From Alphaproteobacteria bacterium LSUCC0396 (lineage in GTDB: Bacteria > Pseudomonadota > Alphaproteobacteria > Puniceispirillales > Puniceispirillaceae): 64,000 bases of DNA. Below are positions 1-6,622 of this stretch, piece after piece (position 1 is the stretch's first letter; the number at the start of each line of letters is the position of its first letter). The notes beneath the pieces are model-generated. The model ran no database searches. It saw nothing but the letters and a program-made list of their open reading frames with translations, and had not been told where the DNA came from. The stretch covers positions 2,039,001-2,103,000 of the forward strand of contig CP166131.1 of NCBI GenBank assembly GCA_041228345.1. The letters are read 5' to 3'. Position numbers and translations under genes: made by a program.

Positions 1-135
1 CACCATTTCGCCAGCTTTTGGGGGGTCAATCGCAAGAGGTGTCATGATGTCTGATGCCATATCAGGGCGCGTAATATCAGGGCGCGCGGGTTGAGGGGGG
101 ATAGGTTTGTCTGACATCGGATTCATGGGGCTCAT
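1..135 (-). CDS. 5' end of an unidentified protein, cut by the window edge
   Basis: An open frame runs from an ATG at 135 (in-frame ATGs also at 126 and 117) to base 1 without a stop, giving 45 residues. It begins MSPMNPMSDKPIPPQP and reaches AIDPPKAGEMV at the edge. This N-terminus is proline-rich and probably disordered; nothing in it identifies a family. It lies 37 nt downstream of the trmL stop on the same strand, so it may be co-transcribed. A 15-bp tandem duplication (59-88) falls inside it and gives the repeated residues RPDIT/RPDMA. No strong ribosome-binding site precedes any of the three ATGs, so the start is uncertain. Confidence 0.5.
   Translation of the reverse strand, partial: MSPMNPMSDKPIPPQPARPDITRPDMASDIMTPLAIDPPKAGEMV
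59..88. repeat. 15-bp tandem duplication, two copies, in coding sequence
   Basis: The unit ATATCAGGGCGCGTA is followed directly by ATATCAGGGCGCGCG. The unit is five codons long and keeps the frame of the partial gene it lies in. Confidence 0.8.
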
Positions 136-172
136 GGAATTGGCTCGATAACAATCTGCGGCGAATGGGCGG

Positions 173-640
173 TTAATAGTTGGCACCGGCAAATCCGTGC
201 TGACGCCATGCTTCATAAATCACGATTGAAACCGCGTTGGCAAGGTTTAGCGAACGATTATCAGCCATCATTGGCAGCCGCAGTTTTTGAGGCTCGGCAA
301 TGCTGGCGTGAATATGTGCCGGCAAGCCAGATGTCTCCGAACCAAATAAAAAGGCGTCACCGGGCAAAAAGGCGCGTTCAAACAGGCTGTCTTTGCCGCG
401 TGTGGTGATAGCAAAGAGACGCGGTTGCCCCAGCCAGTCCAGACAGGCAGTCAAATCCTTGTGGATATGAACATCGCTCAATGCGTGATAATCGAGTCCG
501 GCGCGCCGGCAGGATTTTTCATCCAAGCTAAACCCGAGCGGCTCAATCAGATGCAGGCGGTTACCGCTATTTGCCGAAAGCCGGATAATGTTTCCGGTAT
601 TTGGTGGAATCTGCGGCGCAAAAAGAATGATCTCGAACAT
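173..640 (-). CDS. trmL: tRNA (cytidine(34)-2'-O)-methyltransferase TrmL
   Basis: This 155-aa protein is a minimal SPOUT methyltransferase of the TrmL/YibK type. Such enzymes 2'-O-methylate the wobble base of tRNA-Leu isoacceptors using SAM. The visible motifs are PPNTGNIIRL (residues 12-21), FGSETSGLP (99-107) and RSLNLANAV (129-137); the last two form the knotted SAM pocket. Length is normal for the family and there is no extra RNA-binding domain. The ATG at 640 gives the usual N-terminus (MFEIILFAP). Interestingly, a tRNA-Leu(CAA), a typical TrmL substrate, is encoded at 15.6 kb. The spacer upstream contains an unrelated secretion-gene remnant on the other strand. Confidence 0.93.
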   Translation of the reverse strand: MFEIILFAPQIPPNTGNIIRLSANSGNRLHLIEPLGFSLDEKSCRRAGLDYHALSDVHIHKDLTACLDWLGQPRLFAITTRGKDSLFERAFLPGDAFLFGSETSGLPAHIHASIAEPQKLRLPMMADNRSLNLANAVSIVIYEAWRQHGFAGANY

Positions 641-715
641 CAGATGAAAGCCTTCGACGTGATCTTGGGTTTAATGATGGGGAAACACCGTATTATTCAA
701 ATCATAGGGGATTAG

Positions 716-862
716 CACCAGCTAACCAAGTCGGATATCACGCCTGTTGTTTCAGCTGGTATGCCGTTAACCATCGATATTCTGGGTCATAAGCGCACGG
801 TGATGAGTTACATCATTACGCCAATTCAGAAATCATGGAAAACGGCGTCTCGTGAAAAATAG
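716..862 (+). pseudogene. C-terminal remnant of an HlyD-family secretion adaptor
   Basis: The + strand frame from 716 to the TAG at 860-862 encodes about 48 residues that include SAGMPLTIDILGHKRTVMSY and then IITPIQKSWKTASREK. This matches in order the C-terminal end of HlyD-type membrane fusion proteins of type I secretion systems, which have a GGM-x-V-T-A-E-I core, then a [RK]-[ST]-V-[IL]-SYLL-[ST]-P stretch, and end near R-E-[RK]. A TAG (713-715) sits directly upstream in frame, and I see no start codon or body of the protein. It is therefore best read as the fossil 3' end of a lost type I secretion gene. No ABC partner or RTX substrate is nearby. Confidence 0.6.
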
Positions 863-923
863 GCCCGCAACAGCAATCATGCGATAACAAAGGATGTGAT
901 GGTAAGATGATGCCTGCCCAAAA

Positions 924-962
924 TTGATATGGCAGATTCATATGGCAAATTGATATGGCGAA
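924..962. repeat. 13-bp tandem repeat, three copies, abutting a stop codon
   Basis: Units are TTGATATGGCAGA, TTCATATGGCAAA and TTGATATGGCGAA. The array ends exactly where the stop codon of the downstream minus-strand exporter gene begins (963-965). The unit length is not a multiple of three, and the array lies outside coding sequence. Confidence 0.8.
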
Positions 963-2150
963 TTATTCGACCAGAAACAGCCAGCTATATGAAATAATGA
1001 CCGCAGGCACTGCCGAATAGAGGGTGGCGACCACCGCCACTTTCGGGGCAATCGCAATCGCCGGAAACAGGGCATCACCATCATTGCTGAGGGCATTACC
1101 GATTTGCGCGGATAGTGGCAGAATACCGGCAAGATACATAGTTGTCACCAGAACTTGTGGGCCGCATCCGGGCAAAAACCCAATCAGAATAGCGATCATT
1201 GGGGTGAAAAGCGTATAGCCGCTAAAGATTTGTTTGAGATCAATCGCAAAGAAATAAACCGATAAATCAAACACCAGATACGCGCCAACAACCCAAACTG
1301 TGACGAAGTTAGTATCGGCAATCGTGCGCCGCAAAATAGAGCCGCCAGCAGAAAAAGCCAGATCGCCTTTAATGCCAAATTGTGGTGCAAGCCGCATGGA
1401 AATCGCCAGAACGCCGCCCAACACGCCAAGAAGGCTTGCCGGCTTATCGAAATAGTCATTGGCAAACAGCGCGTCAGCATCAATCTGAAAGGCCAGAAGC
1501 CCGGCAAGAATAAAACCCGGAAGCATGATAAGAAGCCAGATACCATCCAGAAACGGTGTGCTGGCATCTTCGTTCGCATGGTCGATATCAGTATTCTTGC
1601 CGGTGTCTCCGCGCAAAAAATCACGACCGTGAATATAATTGACGATCCAGCCACTTATTGTTCCGACAACAAAGCCAAGCACTATAATCGCAAGGCCGGT
1701 AAGTGGTTCCTGCGCAATTAGCAGAAATGCGGCATCACCCATCGTTGCGGTCAATACGGCGACAACGCTGCCGAAACTCAACCGCCCCGACACATATTGG
1801 GTCACAACGATAATCGCACCGCCGCAACCAGGCATCGCGCCCAGCGCCGCCGCCACCGGAACTTGCCAAATGTTTGCTTTGCGAAGCGCTGCCGTTGCAT
1901 CAATGTTGAGCAGCCGCTCAATACCGTAGAAAAGGAAAAATGTCGCCGCAACGAATGTGCTGACCTGAAGGTAGGAATCGGCAATTGCCTTGAACAGAAT
2001 ATCGGCAAGTTTCGACTCGGCATTGGTCATCAGATAACCAGCAAGCAAAACCGGCACCATGATAAACAGGCTATGTTTAACAGTCGCGCGGCCGTGGGGG
2101 CCGCCCGTCGTTGTTCCCGGGTTCGTCATTGGTGAAATATTCTGCTCCAT
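963..2150 (-). CDS. putative 10-TM heavy-metal (manganese?) exporter, ArsP_2-like
   Basis: This 395-aa integral membrane protein has about ten hydrophobic segments. It resembles the putative 10-TM heavy-metal exporter family (Pfam ArsP_2), whose members are often annotated as putative manganese transporters. The protein is an internal duplication. Each half carries PGCG followed about 30 residues later by GDA: GAMPGCGGA at 104-112 with MGDAAF near 137, and GFLPGCGPQ with NDGDALF in the C-terminal half. The polar insert between the halves (around residues 175-195) is probably a cytoplasmic loop. Substrate is not proven by sequence. It diverges from thiN, and no metal riboswitch or regulator box could be recognised in the 254-bp spacer. 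Confidence 0.7.
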   Translation of the reverse strand: MEQNISPMTNPGTTTGGPHGRATVKHSLFIMVPVLLAGYLMTNAESKLADILFKAIADSYLQVSTFVAATFFLFYGIERLLNIDATAALRKANIWQVPVAAALGAMPGCGGAIIVVTQYVSGRLSFGSVVAVLTATMGDAAFLLIAQEPLTGLAIIVLGFVVGTISGWIVNYIHGRDFLRGDTGKNTDIDHANEDASTPFLDGIWLLIMLPGFILAGLLAFQIDADALFANDYFDKPASLLGVLGGVLAISMRLAPQFGIKGDLAFSAGGSILRRTIADTNFVTVWVVGAYLVFDLSVYFFAIDLKQIFSGYTLFTPMIAILIGFLPGCGPQVLVTTMYLAGILPLSAQIGNALSNDGDALFPAIAIAPKVAVVATLYSAVPAVIISYSWLFLVE

Positions 2151-2404
2151 TGCATAAACTTAGCACCTTCTAACTTTGCTCACAACGGCTAATATTGCAG
2201 TAAATGATTGCTTGCCCGTCAGATGGGTTTGGTGCCACGCTGGGGACTGGTACTGTATGCCATGCCAGCCATGCGGTAAGCTGTTATAAAGAAATCTGGC
2301 GTTATAAATTTGTCTCTCTATCCGCCGGCACTTCAGCAGCGCGCCCAAAGATGTGGCCAGTTAGATGTGGTCAATACAGGCCAAGCCAAGATTAAGGGGT
2401 CAGC

Positions 2405-3091
2405 ATGACACAACAGCATAATCATCAATTGTCATTTACCTCGCCGGTTCTGTTGTTTGGTGCGGCGCCGGTTATGCCGTCAACACTGGATTGTGCCAAA
2501 CAGATGGCCGGTTGGCCGGTTCTGGCGGCGGATGGGGGGCTAGAAAACGCCCGTAAATACGGGTTGCTGCCGCAAGCGGTCATTGGTGACATGGATTCGG
2601 CACATGATCTGGATCAACTGCCGGCCGCGGTTCAACGGATTACGCTATCCGGACAGGATGACACTGATTTTGAAAAGTCACTTCGCATCATTTCGGCGCC
2701 ATTGATTGTTGGCATTGGCTTTTTGGACGGCCGGTTTGATCATGCGCTGGCGGCACTTGATACGCTGGCGCGGCTGCCGGATGACCAGCCGATATTGCTG
2801 GTTGGTAATCATGATGTGTTGTTGCGGCTGCGGGGTGATTTTAGCGCAGCTTTGCCGATTGCCAGCCGGTTGTCAGTCTGGCCGCTTGGTCGCCAGCATT
2901 TTCTGGCCTCGACTGGGCTTGAATGGCCGCTTGATGATATTCATATGGCGTTTGGCACGCGGACCGGCACCTCAAACAGAGTGATTGATCAATCGGTTTC
3001 AATTCAGCCCGCCATTGGCGATGGCTATGCAGTTATTGCCCCGTTTGAGGCGTTTGATGCGATGCTGGATGCCGCAATGCGGATTGCCTGA
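2405..3091 (+). CDS. thiN: thiamine pyrophosphokinase
   Basis: This 228-aa enzyme transfers pyrophosphate from ATP to thiamine, making the cofactor TPP in one step. Characteristic motifs are ADGGLENARKYGLLP (42-56), GDMDS (61-65) and DDTDFEKS (85-92), which build the ATP/Mg site. The C-terminal half matches the thiamine-binding beta domain, including the TGTSNRV stretch. The start ATG follows an AAGGGG ribosome-binding site (about 2394-2399). I looked for a TPP riboswitch upstream and saw none. bioY follows 80 bp downstream with its own likely promoter, so two vitamin-related genes are neighbours. Confidence 0.9.
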   Translation: MTQQHNHQLSFTSPVLLFGAAPVMPSTLDCAKQMAGWPVLAADGGLENARKYGLLPQAVIGDMDSAHDLDQLPAAVQRITLSGQDDTDFEKSLRIISAPLIVGIGFLDGRFDHALAALDTLARLPDDQPILLVGNHDVLLRLRGDFSAALPIASRLSVWPLGRQHFLASTGLEWPLDDIHMAFGTRTGTSNRVIDQSVSIQPAIGDGYAVIAPFEAFDAMLDAAMRIA

Positions 3092-3107
3092 TTTCGGATT
3101 GCCGTTA

Positions 3108-3136
3108 TTGCTTTGTGCCATGGCTGGCCCTATAGT
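3108..3136 (+). promoter_or_regulatory. sigma-70-like promoter for bioY
   Basis: A TTGCTT (-35, 3108-3113) and a TATAGT (-10, 3131-3136) are separated by exactly 17 bp. The predicted start is near 3143, about 29 nt before the bioY ATG. A GGGAG ribosome-binding site follows near 3160. No BioR-type palindrome was seen here. Confidence 0.5.
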
Positions 3137-3171
3137 CTGATTTATCACGATTTACCTGCGGGAGATATTCA

Positions 3172-3792
3172 ATGTTCAAACCACAGTCATCAGTTACGGC
3201 CACCATGCGCCAAGACGTGCTAACCGACGCTATCCTTTATGGCCCGTTCGCGTCAAAGGCGATGTCAGTACCTATGGCAAAGGCCTTTCTTATTGTGGTT
3301 GGCAGCTTGCTATTGGCAATATCGGCCCAAGTTAAAATCCCGTTTTATCCAGTGCCGGTAACTGGCCAGACGCTAGTGGTGCTGTTGATCGGCATGACCT
3401 ACGGCGTTCGGCTTGGCGGTGCTACGGTTGCGGCCTATTTATTGCAAGGCGCGATGGGGCTGCCAGTTTTTGCGGGTAGTGCCGTTGGCATGGCTGCATT
3501 GTTGGGGCCAACGGGCGGTTATTTAGCCGGATTTTTGGTTGCGGCAGTTGTCATGGGCTTTCTGGCCGAGCGCGGTATGGGGCGTGGCATGATTAGCACG
3601 ATTGCTGCAATGCTGATCGGTAATGTGATCATTTACGCGATGGGTGTTTCTTGGTTGACGAGCTTTATCGGTGTTGAAAAAGCGCTGGCCGCTGGTGTCT
3701 TGCCATTCCTTTATGGTGATGCGTTAAAGCTGGCTGTGGCGGCTTGCATGATGCCGGCTGCGTGGCGGTTTGTGAAAGGTGCCCAGAAATAG
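3172..3792 (+). CDS. bioY: biotin transporter BioY (ECF substrate-binding component)
   Basis: This 206-aa membrane protein with about six hydrophobic segments is the S component of an energy-coupling factor biotin transporter. The family hallmark is present around residues 45-75: SAQVKIPFYPVPVTGQTLVV, followed by GATVAAYLLQGAMGLPVFA and GPTGGYLAGF. No bioM or bioN genes are adjacent. Solitary BioY proteins are common in Alphaproteobacteria and can work alone or with a shared ECF module. The ATG at 3172 has a GGGAG site about 8 nt upstream. An additional N-terminal hydrophilic stretch of about 30 residues precedes the first helix. Confidence 0.92.
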   Translation: MFKPQSSVTATMRQDVLTDAILYGPFASKAMSVPMAKAFLIVVGSLLLAISAQVKIPFYPVPVTGQTLVVLLIGMTYGVRLGGATVAAYLLQGAMGLPVFAGSAVGMAALLGPTGGYLAGFLVAAVVMGFLAERGMGRGMISTIAAMLIGNVIIYAMGVSWLTSFIGVEKALAAGVLPFLYGDALKLAVAACMMPAAWRFVKGAQK

Positions 3793-3827
3793 GTTGGAAA
3801 AAGCGCCGCTAACGCGGCCAAGGACAT

Positions 3828-3862
3828 AAAAAAAAGCCCCAGTATTTGCCGGGGCTTTTTTT
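3828..3862. terminator. bidirectional rho-independent terminator
   Basis: AAAAAGCCCC (3831-3840) pairs with GGGGCTTTTT (3851-3860) across a 10-nt loop, with an A tract on the left and a T tract on the right. It can end both bioY on + and the small minus-strand gene that stops at 3900. Confidence 0.85.
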
Positions 3863-3899
3863 CTGTCTTTTTTTCTGGGCTTTTTTAGATAGCCCCTGT

Positions 3900-4196
3900 C
3901 TATGACAGGCTGGTCAGAAACTGATTGTCATTTGCTGGGCTCTCAACAGGCAGCGGTGCATGGCCTAACGTCTCAAACTCATCCAGCACGTCAGCAATAT
4001 CCAGAACCTCTGCTTCACCGGAAGCTTCAATAATTTCGAGAAGGCGCTCTTCGGGCGACTCGCCCTCATGATGTAGGATCGTGACCGCGATCACCGCAGC
4101 GATGCTGCTAGTGGCGATATTATCGTGATTACTGGCAGGCCTTACGAAAGGAATGACGCGGCAATCTTGCCGTGAGTCATGATCGGTCATGCGCAT
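3900..4196 (-). CDS. hypothetical acidic 98-aa protein
   Basis: I do not recognise this protein. It starts MRMTDHDSRQDCRVIPFVRP, has a short alanine/isoleucine-rich stretch near residues 29-41 (SSIAAVIAVTI), and then a strongly acidic helical region (residues 43-80, many E and D). It has no cysteine pair, signal peptide or clear membrane segment. The ATG at 4196 is preceded by GGAG with a 7-nt spacing, and a good terminator lies beyond its stop, so it is probably expressed. It is monocistronic, with long spacers on its upstream side. It could be a lineage-specific regulatory or stress protein; no function is claimed. Confidence 0.55.
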   Translation of the reverse strand: MRMTDHDSRQDCRVIPFVRPASNHDNIATSSIAAVIAVTILHHEGESPEERLLEIIEASGEAEVLDIADVLDEFETLGHAPLPVESPANDNQFLTSLS

Positions 4197-4558
4197 GACA
4201 ATACTCCATTGGCGAAGGAAGGTTGTTGGGATAGGTGGTTGCTAGGATGGACAAGAGGTGAGCATTGGGATGGGCGTTGCTCACGCCATAAATCAACAAA
4301 TTGATCTAATCTTGCCTTTTCCATACGAAATATAGTGTGTCTTGATTTTCACTATGGGGAAAGTGAAAAATGCGAAAAACGCAAAAAACCCGAAATTTTT
4401 GAATGCTGGCGATGATTTTTAGCTGGCGATTTGCAAGAATCCGAGCGCTATTTCGTGCCTTTGGGAAAGGGCTGCCAACAAAGGGGCTGCAGGGGGCGGT
4501 GGTTGGCCAGACCCCGTGCAGCCCTGATTAATCCTGTGCGTTTGAGCGATGCCGGCGT
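4197..4558. other. 362-bp intergenic region
   Basis: The part near 4310-4420 is A/T-rich and is the likely promoter area for the minus-strand gene at 3900-4196, but no convincing -35/-10 pair was assigned. The part near 4484-4524 forms a strong hairpin, listed separately. No credible gene was seen on either strand. Confidence 0.5.
4484..4524 (-). terminator. strong hairpin after the PcaC-like gene
   Basis: GGGCTGCA (4484-4491) pairs with TGCAGCCC (4517-4524), and the stem continues inward with GGGG/CCCC after one mismatch. It lies 35 bp beyond the stop of the minus-strand gene at 4559. The following minus-strand sequence is only moderately T-rich, so it may be a weak terminator or an mRNA-stabilising hairpin. 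Confidence 0.5.
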
Positions 4559-4933
4559 TTATTCAGCCTCATCCAAAACCTTGCGGGCAGCACGCATACA
4601 TTCCAATGCCTGCGGAACACCACAATAAATTCCGATCACATGGATGATGGCGCGCAATTCTTCGCGTGTGACACCATTTTTGATGGCGCCGCGACAATGT
4701 AATTCCCACTCGGTCATCTTTCCAAGTGCGCCAATCATGCTCAAATTCATCATTGAACGTGTCTTGACGTCAATCGCCTCATCGCCCCAGCCAAAACCCC
4801 AGCACCAAGCGGTCATTGCCTCTTGGAAGGGGCGTGAGAAGTCATCCGCGCCATCCAATGACTTTTGAACATAGTCATCACCTAGGGTTGCTTTGCGCTT
4901 TTTCAGGCCAGTTTCAAATAGATCTTTATCCAT
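4559..4933 (-). CDS. carboxymuconolactone decarboxylase family protein (PcaC-like)
   Basis: This 124-aa protein matches the PcaC-like branch of the carboxymuconolactone decarboxylase family. Conserved elements include DDFSRPFQEAMTAWCWGFGW (30-49), the KTRSMMNL helix, ELHCRGAIKNGVTREEL and the HVIGIYCGVPQALEC stretch. It lacks the CxxC pair of AhpD-type peroxidases, so a decarboxylase-like or unassigned role is more likely than a peroxidase role. No other protocatechuate-pathway genes are nearby, so the substrate cannot be deduced. It stands alone, between two long spacers. The start ATG at 4933 (MDKDLFETGLKKRK) gives the normal family length. Confidence 0.8.
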   Translation of the reverse strand: MDKDLFETGLKKRKATLGDDYVQKSLDGADDFSRPFQEAMTAWCWGFGWGDEAIDVKTRSMMNLSMIGALGKMTEWELHCRGAIKNGVTREELRAIIHVIGIYCGVPQALECMRAARKVLDEAE

Positions 4934-5020
4934 GGGCTTTCCATTCTGTTCTCAAAGGTTAACGGCGTCAGATCGCCGCGTTTTGTTATTTGGATCGTGT
5001 TTTGTCGGACCGGACAACCG

Positions 5021-5060
5021 GGTAAGATTGCGGACAGGGGGGTAAGACTGCGGACAGCGA
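5021..5060. repeat. 20-bp tandem duplication, two copies
   Basis: GGTAAGATTGCGGACAGGGG is followed directly by GGTAAGACTGCGGACAGCGA, with three differences. It is non-coding and the unit length is not a multiple of three. Confidence 0.8.
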
Positions 5061-5075
5061 GCCAGCCAGTCAATA

Positions 5076-5103
5076 GGATTTATCCGGCAGGGTTTATCCG
5101 GCA
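5076..5103. repeat. 14-bp tandem duplication, two copies
   Basis: GGATTTATCCGGCA is followed directly by GGGTTTATCCGGCA, 15 bp beyond the 20-bp duplication. It is non-coding. Confidence 0.75.
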
Positions 5104-5300
5104 GCTATACCACCGCGCAGGATCAGCCGACCCGATAAAGAATTATGCCTCGCTTTTTAAATTCAAAACACCTTAATTAGTAAATTTGAGTTAACCTGAG
5201 CGAAGGGTATGATTGGCGTCGGGTCAGGCGCAGGCTTTATCAAAACCTCGGAGAATATGCCGGATCTAATACCGGATGTGATAAAGGTAACGATGAAAAG

Positions 5301-6371
5301 ATGATCGAAGTAATTCCAGCACCACAATCCAAACAAGGTTACAGCAGGTCTGATACGGGAACATCTGCCGGAAAGGTAGAATTACTGGTCGCGGCGACGG
5401 ACTTCTTTGCTAATCGTCTATTGACACGCAAACAACAGAGACAGCTGACGTTTCTGATCGAATTTACTGCGCACCCCGTGCGGGGGCCAATCAATCTTGA
5501 GACGATGGCTGGCAAATCTGGGCTGTTCGGGTTTCGCCCACCACGCCTGTTTGAGATGACTGTTTCATCGGCTGCGGGGATGCGCGCGGCGCTGGAGGCA
5601 GTCGCTGTTGAGATGGTCTATATTGCGCAGATTTTGAGTCGGCGTTTGGAAATCTTTGCCAAAAAGCGGAAAATTGAGGGTCAGCGCGAAATAGCGTTAA
5701 AGTCGCGCTGGCTTGGCAAACGGGCAGTATTTATTGATACCGTGCCAAAGTCTGAACGGGCATGGGTGGCCGAGGCTGAAATGACCGCACAACAGCTGGT
5801 TGGCGAGTTTCTGGCCTGGTCTTCGGGCCGCGTTCAAACGGTTCCGCGTCAACGTCCTAAGGGAAATAAAATCGGCCTATATCGGGTGCGCCCGACCAGA
5901 ATTGTGATGCCAGCTTCGAGTCAGGTCTTGGTTGATCAGCAAGGCTGGGGCGATCAAATCGATGATGCTGCTTGGTCGCCAGCTATGGATGACGCACCGG
6001 CATTGCACGCCACCCGCCTTGATCCGGTAACACCCAACGGGTCTGATCCTGTGTTACAGCCTGCCGATTTTCTGGTGGCGCATGATCCGGCGCATGATCC
6101 GGCATTGGTGAACAATGACGACAGGGTTAAACAAAGCCGGCAATTGCTGCCCGCACAGCCATCCGCTGCGGCCATTATGCCGGTTGATCAGCCGCCAACG
6201 CCGGAATTTGTTATTCTTGTCGATTTGCCGGCACTGGGTTCGGCGCGGCGGCTGAATAGTGCTGCCTTTCACGGCAAGCTAAATGATCTTCTGGAGCGCG
6301 GCCTGATCGCAAGAGAGTCCGCAACCGCCGCGATGCGCCTTGCTGCTGATCGTTATCGTCACAAGCCCTAG
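5301..6371 (+). CDS. unknown protein; possible degenerate SprT/phage-type metallopeptidase
   Basis: This 356-aa protein is not one I can name. Residues about 40-170 follow the order of SprT-like zinc-peptidase proteins of marine phages: a basic strand (RPPRLFEMTVSSAAGMRAAL), a helix where the family has HE-x-x-H (here VAVEMVYIAQ), a basic patch with a W-x-G-K motif (SRWLGK), and a P-[WS]-E-x-x-A helix (PKSERAWVAEAEMTAQQLV). Both zinc histidines are replaced (V and Y), so if the relation is real the enzyme is probably inactive. The C-terminal half is low-complexity with a 12-bp coding duplication (AHDPAHDPA), ending in a small helical unit (LNDLLERGLIARESATAAMR). The family relation is inference from motif order only. 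Confidence 0.5.
   Translation: MIEVIPAPQSKQGYSRSDTGTSAGKVELLVAATDFFANRLLTRKQQRQLTFLIEFTAHPVRGPINLETMAGKSGLFGFRPPRLFEMTVSSAAGMRAALEAVAVEMVYIAQILSRRLEIFAKKRKIEGQREIALKSRWLGKRAVFIDTVPKSERAWVAEAEMTAQQLVGEFLAWSSGRVQTVPRQRPKGNKIGLYRVRPTRIVMPASSQVLVDQQGWGDQIDDAAWSPAMDDAPALHATRLDPVTPNGSDPVLQPADFLVAHDPAHDPALVNNDDRVKQSRQLLPAQPSAAAIMPVDQPPTPEFVILVDLPALGSARRLNSAAFHGKLNDLLERGLIARESATAAMRLAADRYRHKP
6077..6100. repeat. 12-bp in-frame tandem duplication
   Basis: GGCGCATGATCC occurs twice in direct succession and encodes the AHDP AHDP duplication in the disordered C-terminal half of the unknown 356-aa protein. Confidence 0.75.
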
Positions 6372-6391
6372 TTTGGTAAAGCGTCACTGGT

Positions 6392-6619
6392 GTGAAACAC
6401 ACCGCAAGCGCGGCTGAACTATCTGGCGTTGAATTATCGGCCCTTGAATTATCTGGTGTTGAATCATCTGGTGTTGAATCATCTGGTGTTGAATCATCTG
6501 GCATTGAATTATTTGATGACCTTTGCGCCGCAAATGGATATGGTTGGCCGCACTATATTATGGCCCGCTCGCTGATATGCGCTGGCCACTGTCAAGGGTT
6601 GTTGGGAAAACAGGTCTAA
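6392..6619 (+). CDS. possible 75-aa leader ORF made of SG[VI]E repeats, before psd
   Basis: A GTG-initiated frame ends 3 nt before the psd ATG. Its N-terminal half is encoded by the 15-bp tandem array and reads as repeated (S/L)SGVE units; the rest (LFDDLCAANGYGWPHYIMAR...) resembles nothing I know. There is no good ribosome-binding site at its GTG. psd itself has only a weak site (AGG about 12 nt upstream), so coupling with this frame is possible. Equally, the frame may be accidental, because a 15-bp repeat without stops keeps any frame open. Confidence 0.2.
   Translation: MKHTASAAELSGVELSALELSGVESSGVESSGVESSGIELFDDLCAANGYGWPHYIMARSLICAGHCQGLLGKQV
6422..6511. repeat. 15-bp tandem repeat array, six copies
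   Basis: Six contiguous units share the consensus TCTGGTGTTGAATCA; the three central ones (6452-6496) are identical and the outer ones have diverged (for example TCGGCCCTTGAATTA). A further degenerate unit may precede at 6407-6421. There are no spacers between units, so this is a minisatellite and not a CRISPR array. Confidence 0.9.
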
Positions 6620-6622
6620 ACC

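Larger units (their letters stand above)
4934..5300. other. 367-bp intergenic region with two tandem repeats
   Basis: This spacer separates the PcaC-like gene (minus) from the unknown plus-strand gene at 5301. It holds a 20-bp tandem duplication (5021-5060) and a 14-bp one (5076-5103), then an A/T-rich part around 5145-5195 that could hold the promoter of the downstream gene. No gene of its own was seen. Confidence 0.5.

Noticed and set aside
2190-2215. Mur/Fur operator
   Set aside because: ATTGCAGTAAATGATTGC looks superficially similar to alphaproteobacterial Mur boxes, but the two ATTGC halves are in direct and not inverted orientation.
2151-2404. TPP riboswitch before thiN, or Mn (yybP-ykoY) riboswitch before the metal exporter
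   Set aside because: None of the conserved motifs could be found on either strand; only A/T-rich promoter-like patches (two TTATAAA stretches near 2284 and 2303) are visible.
3092-3171. BioR operator at bioY
   Set aside because: No TTAT-x2-ATAA-type palindrome; only TTTATCACGATTTA is present, which does not fit.
6422-6511. CRISPR-like array of repeats
   Set aside because: The units are only 15 bp, strictly contiguous, and have no spacers; there are no cas genes.
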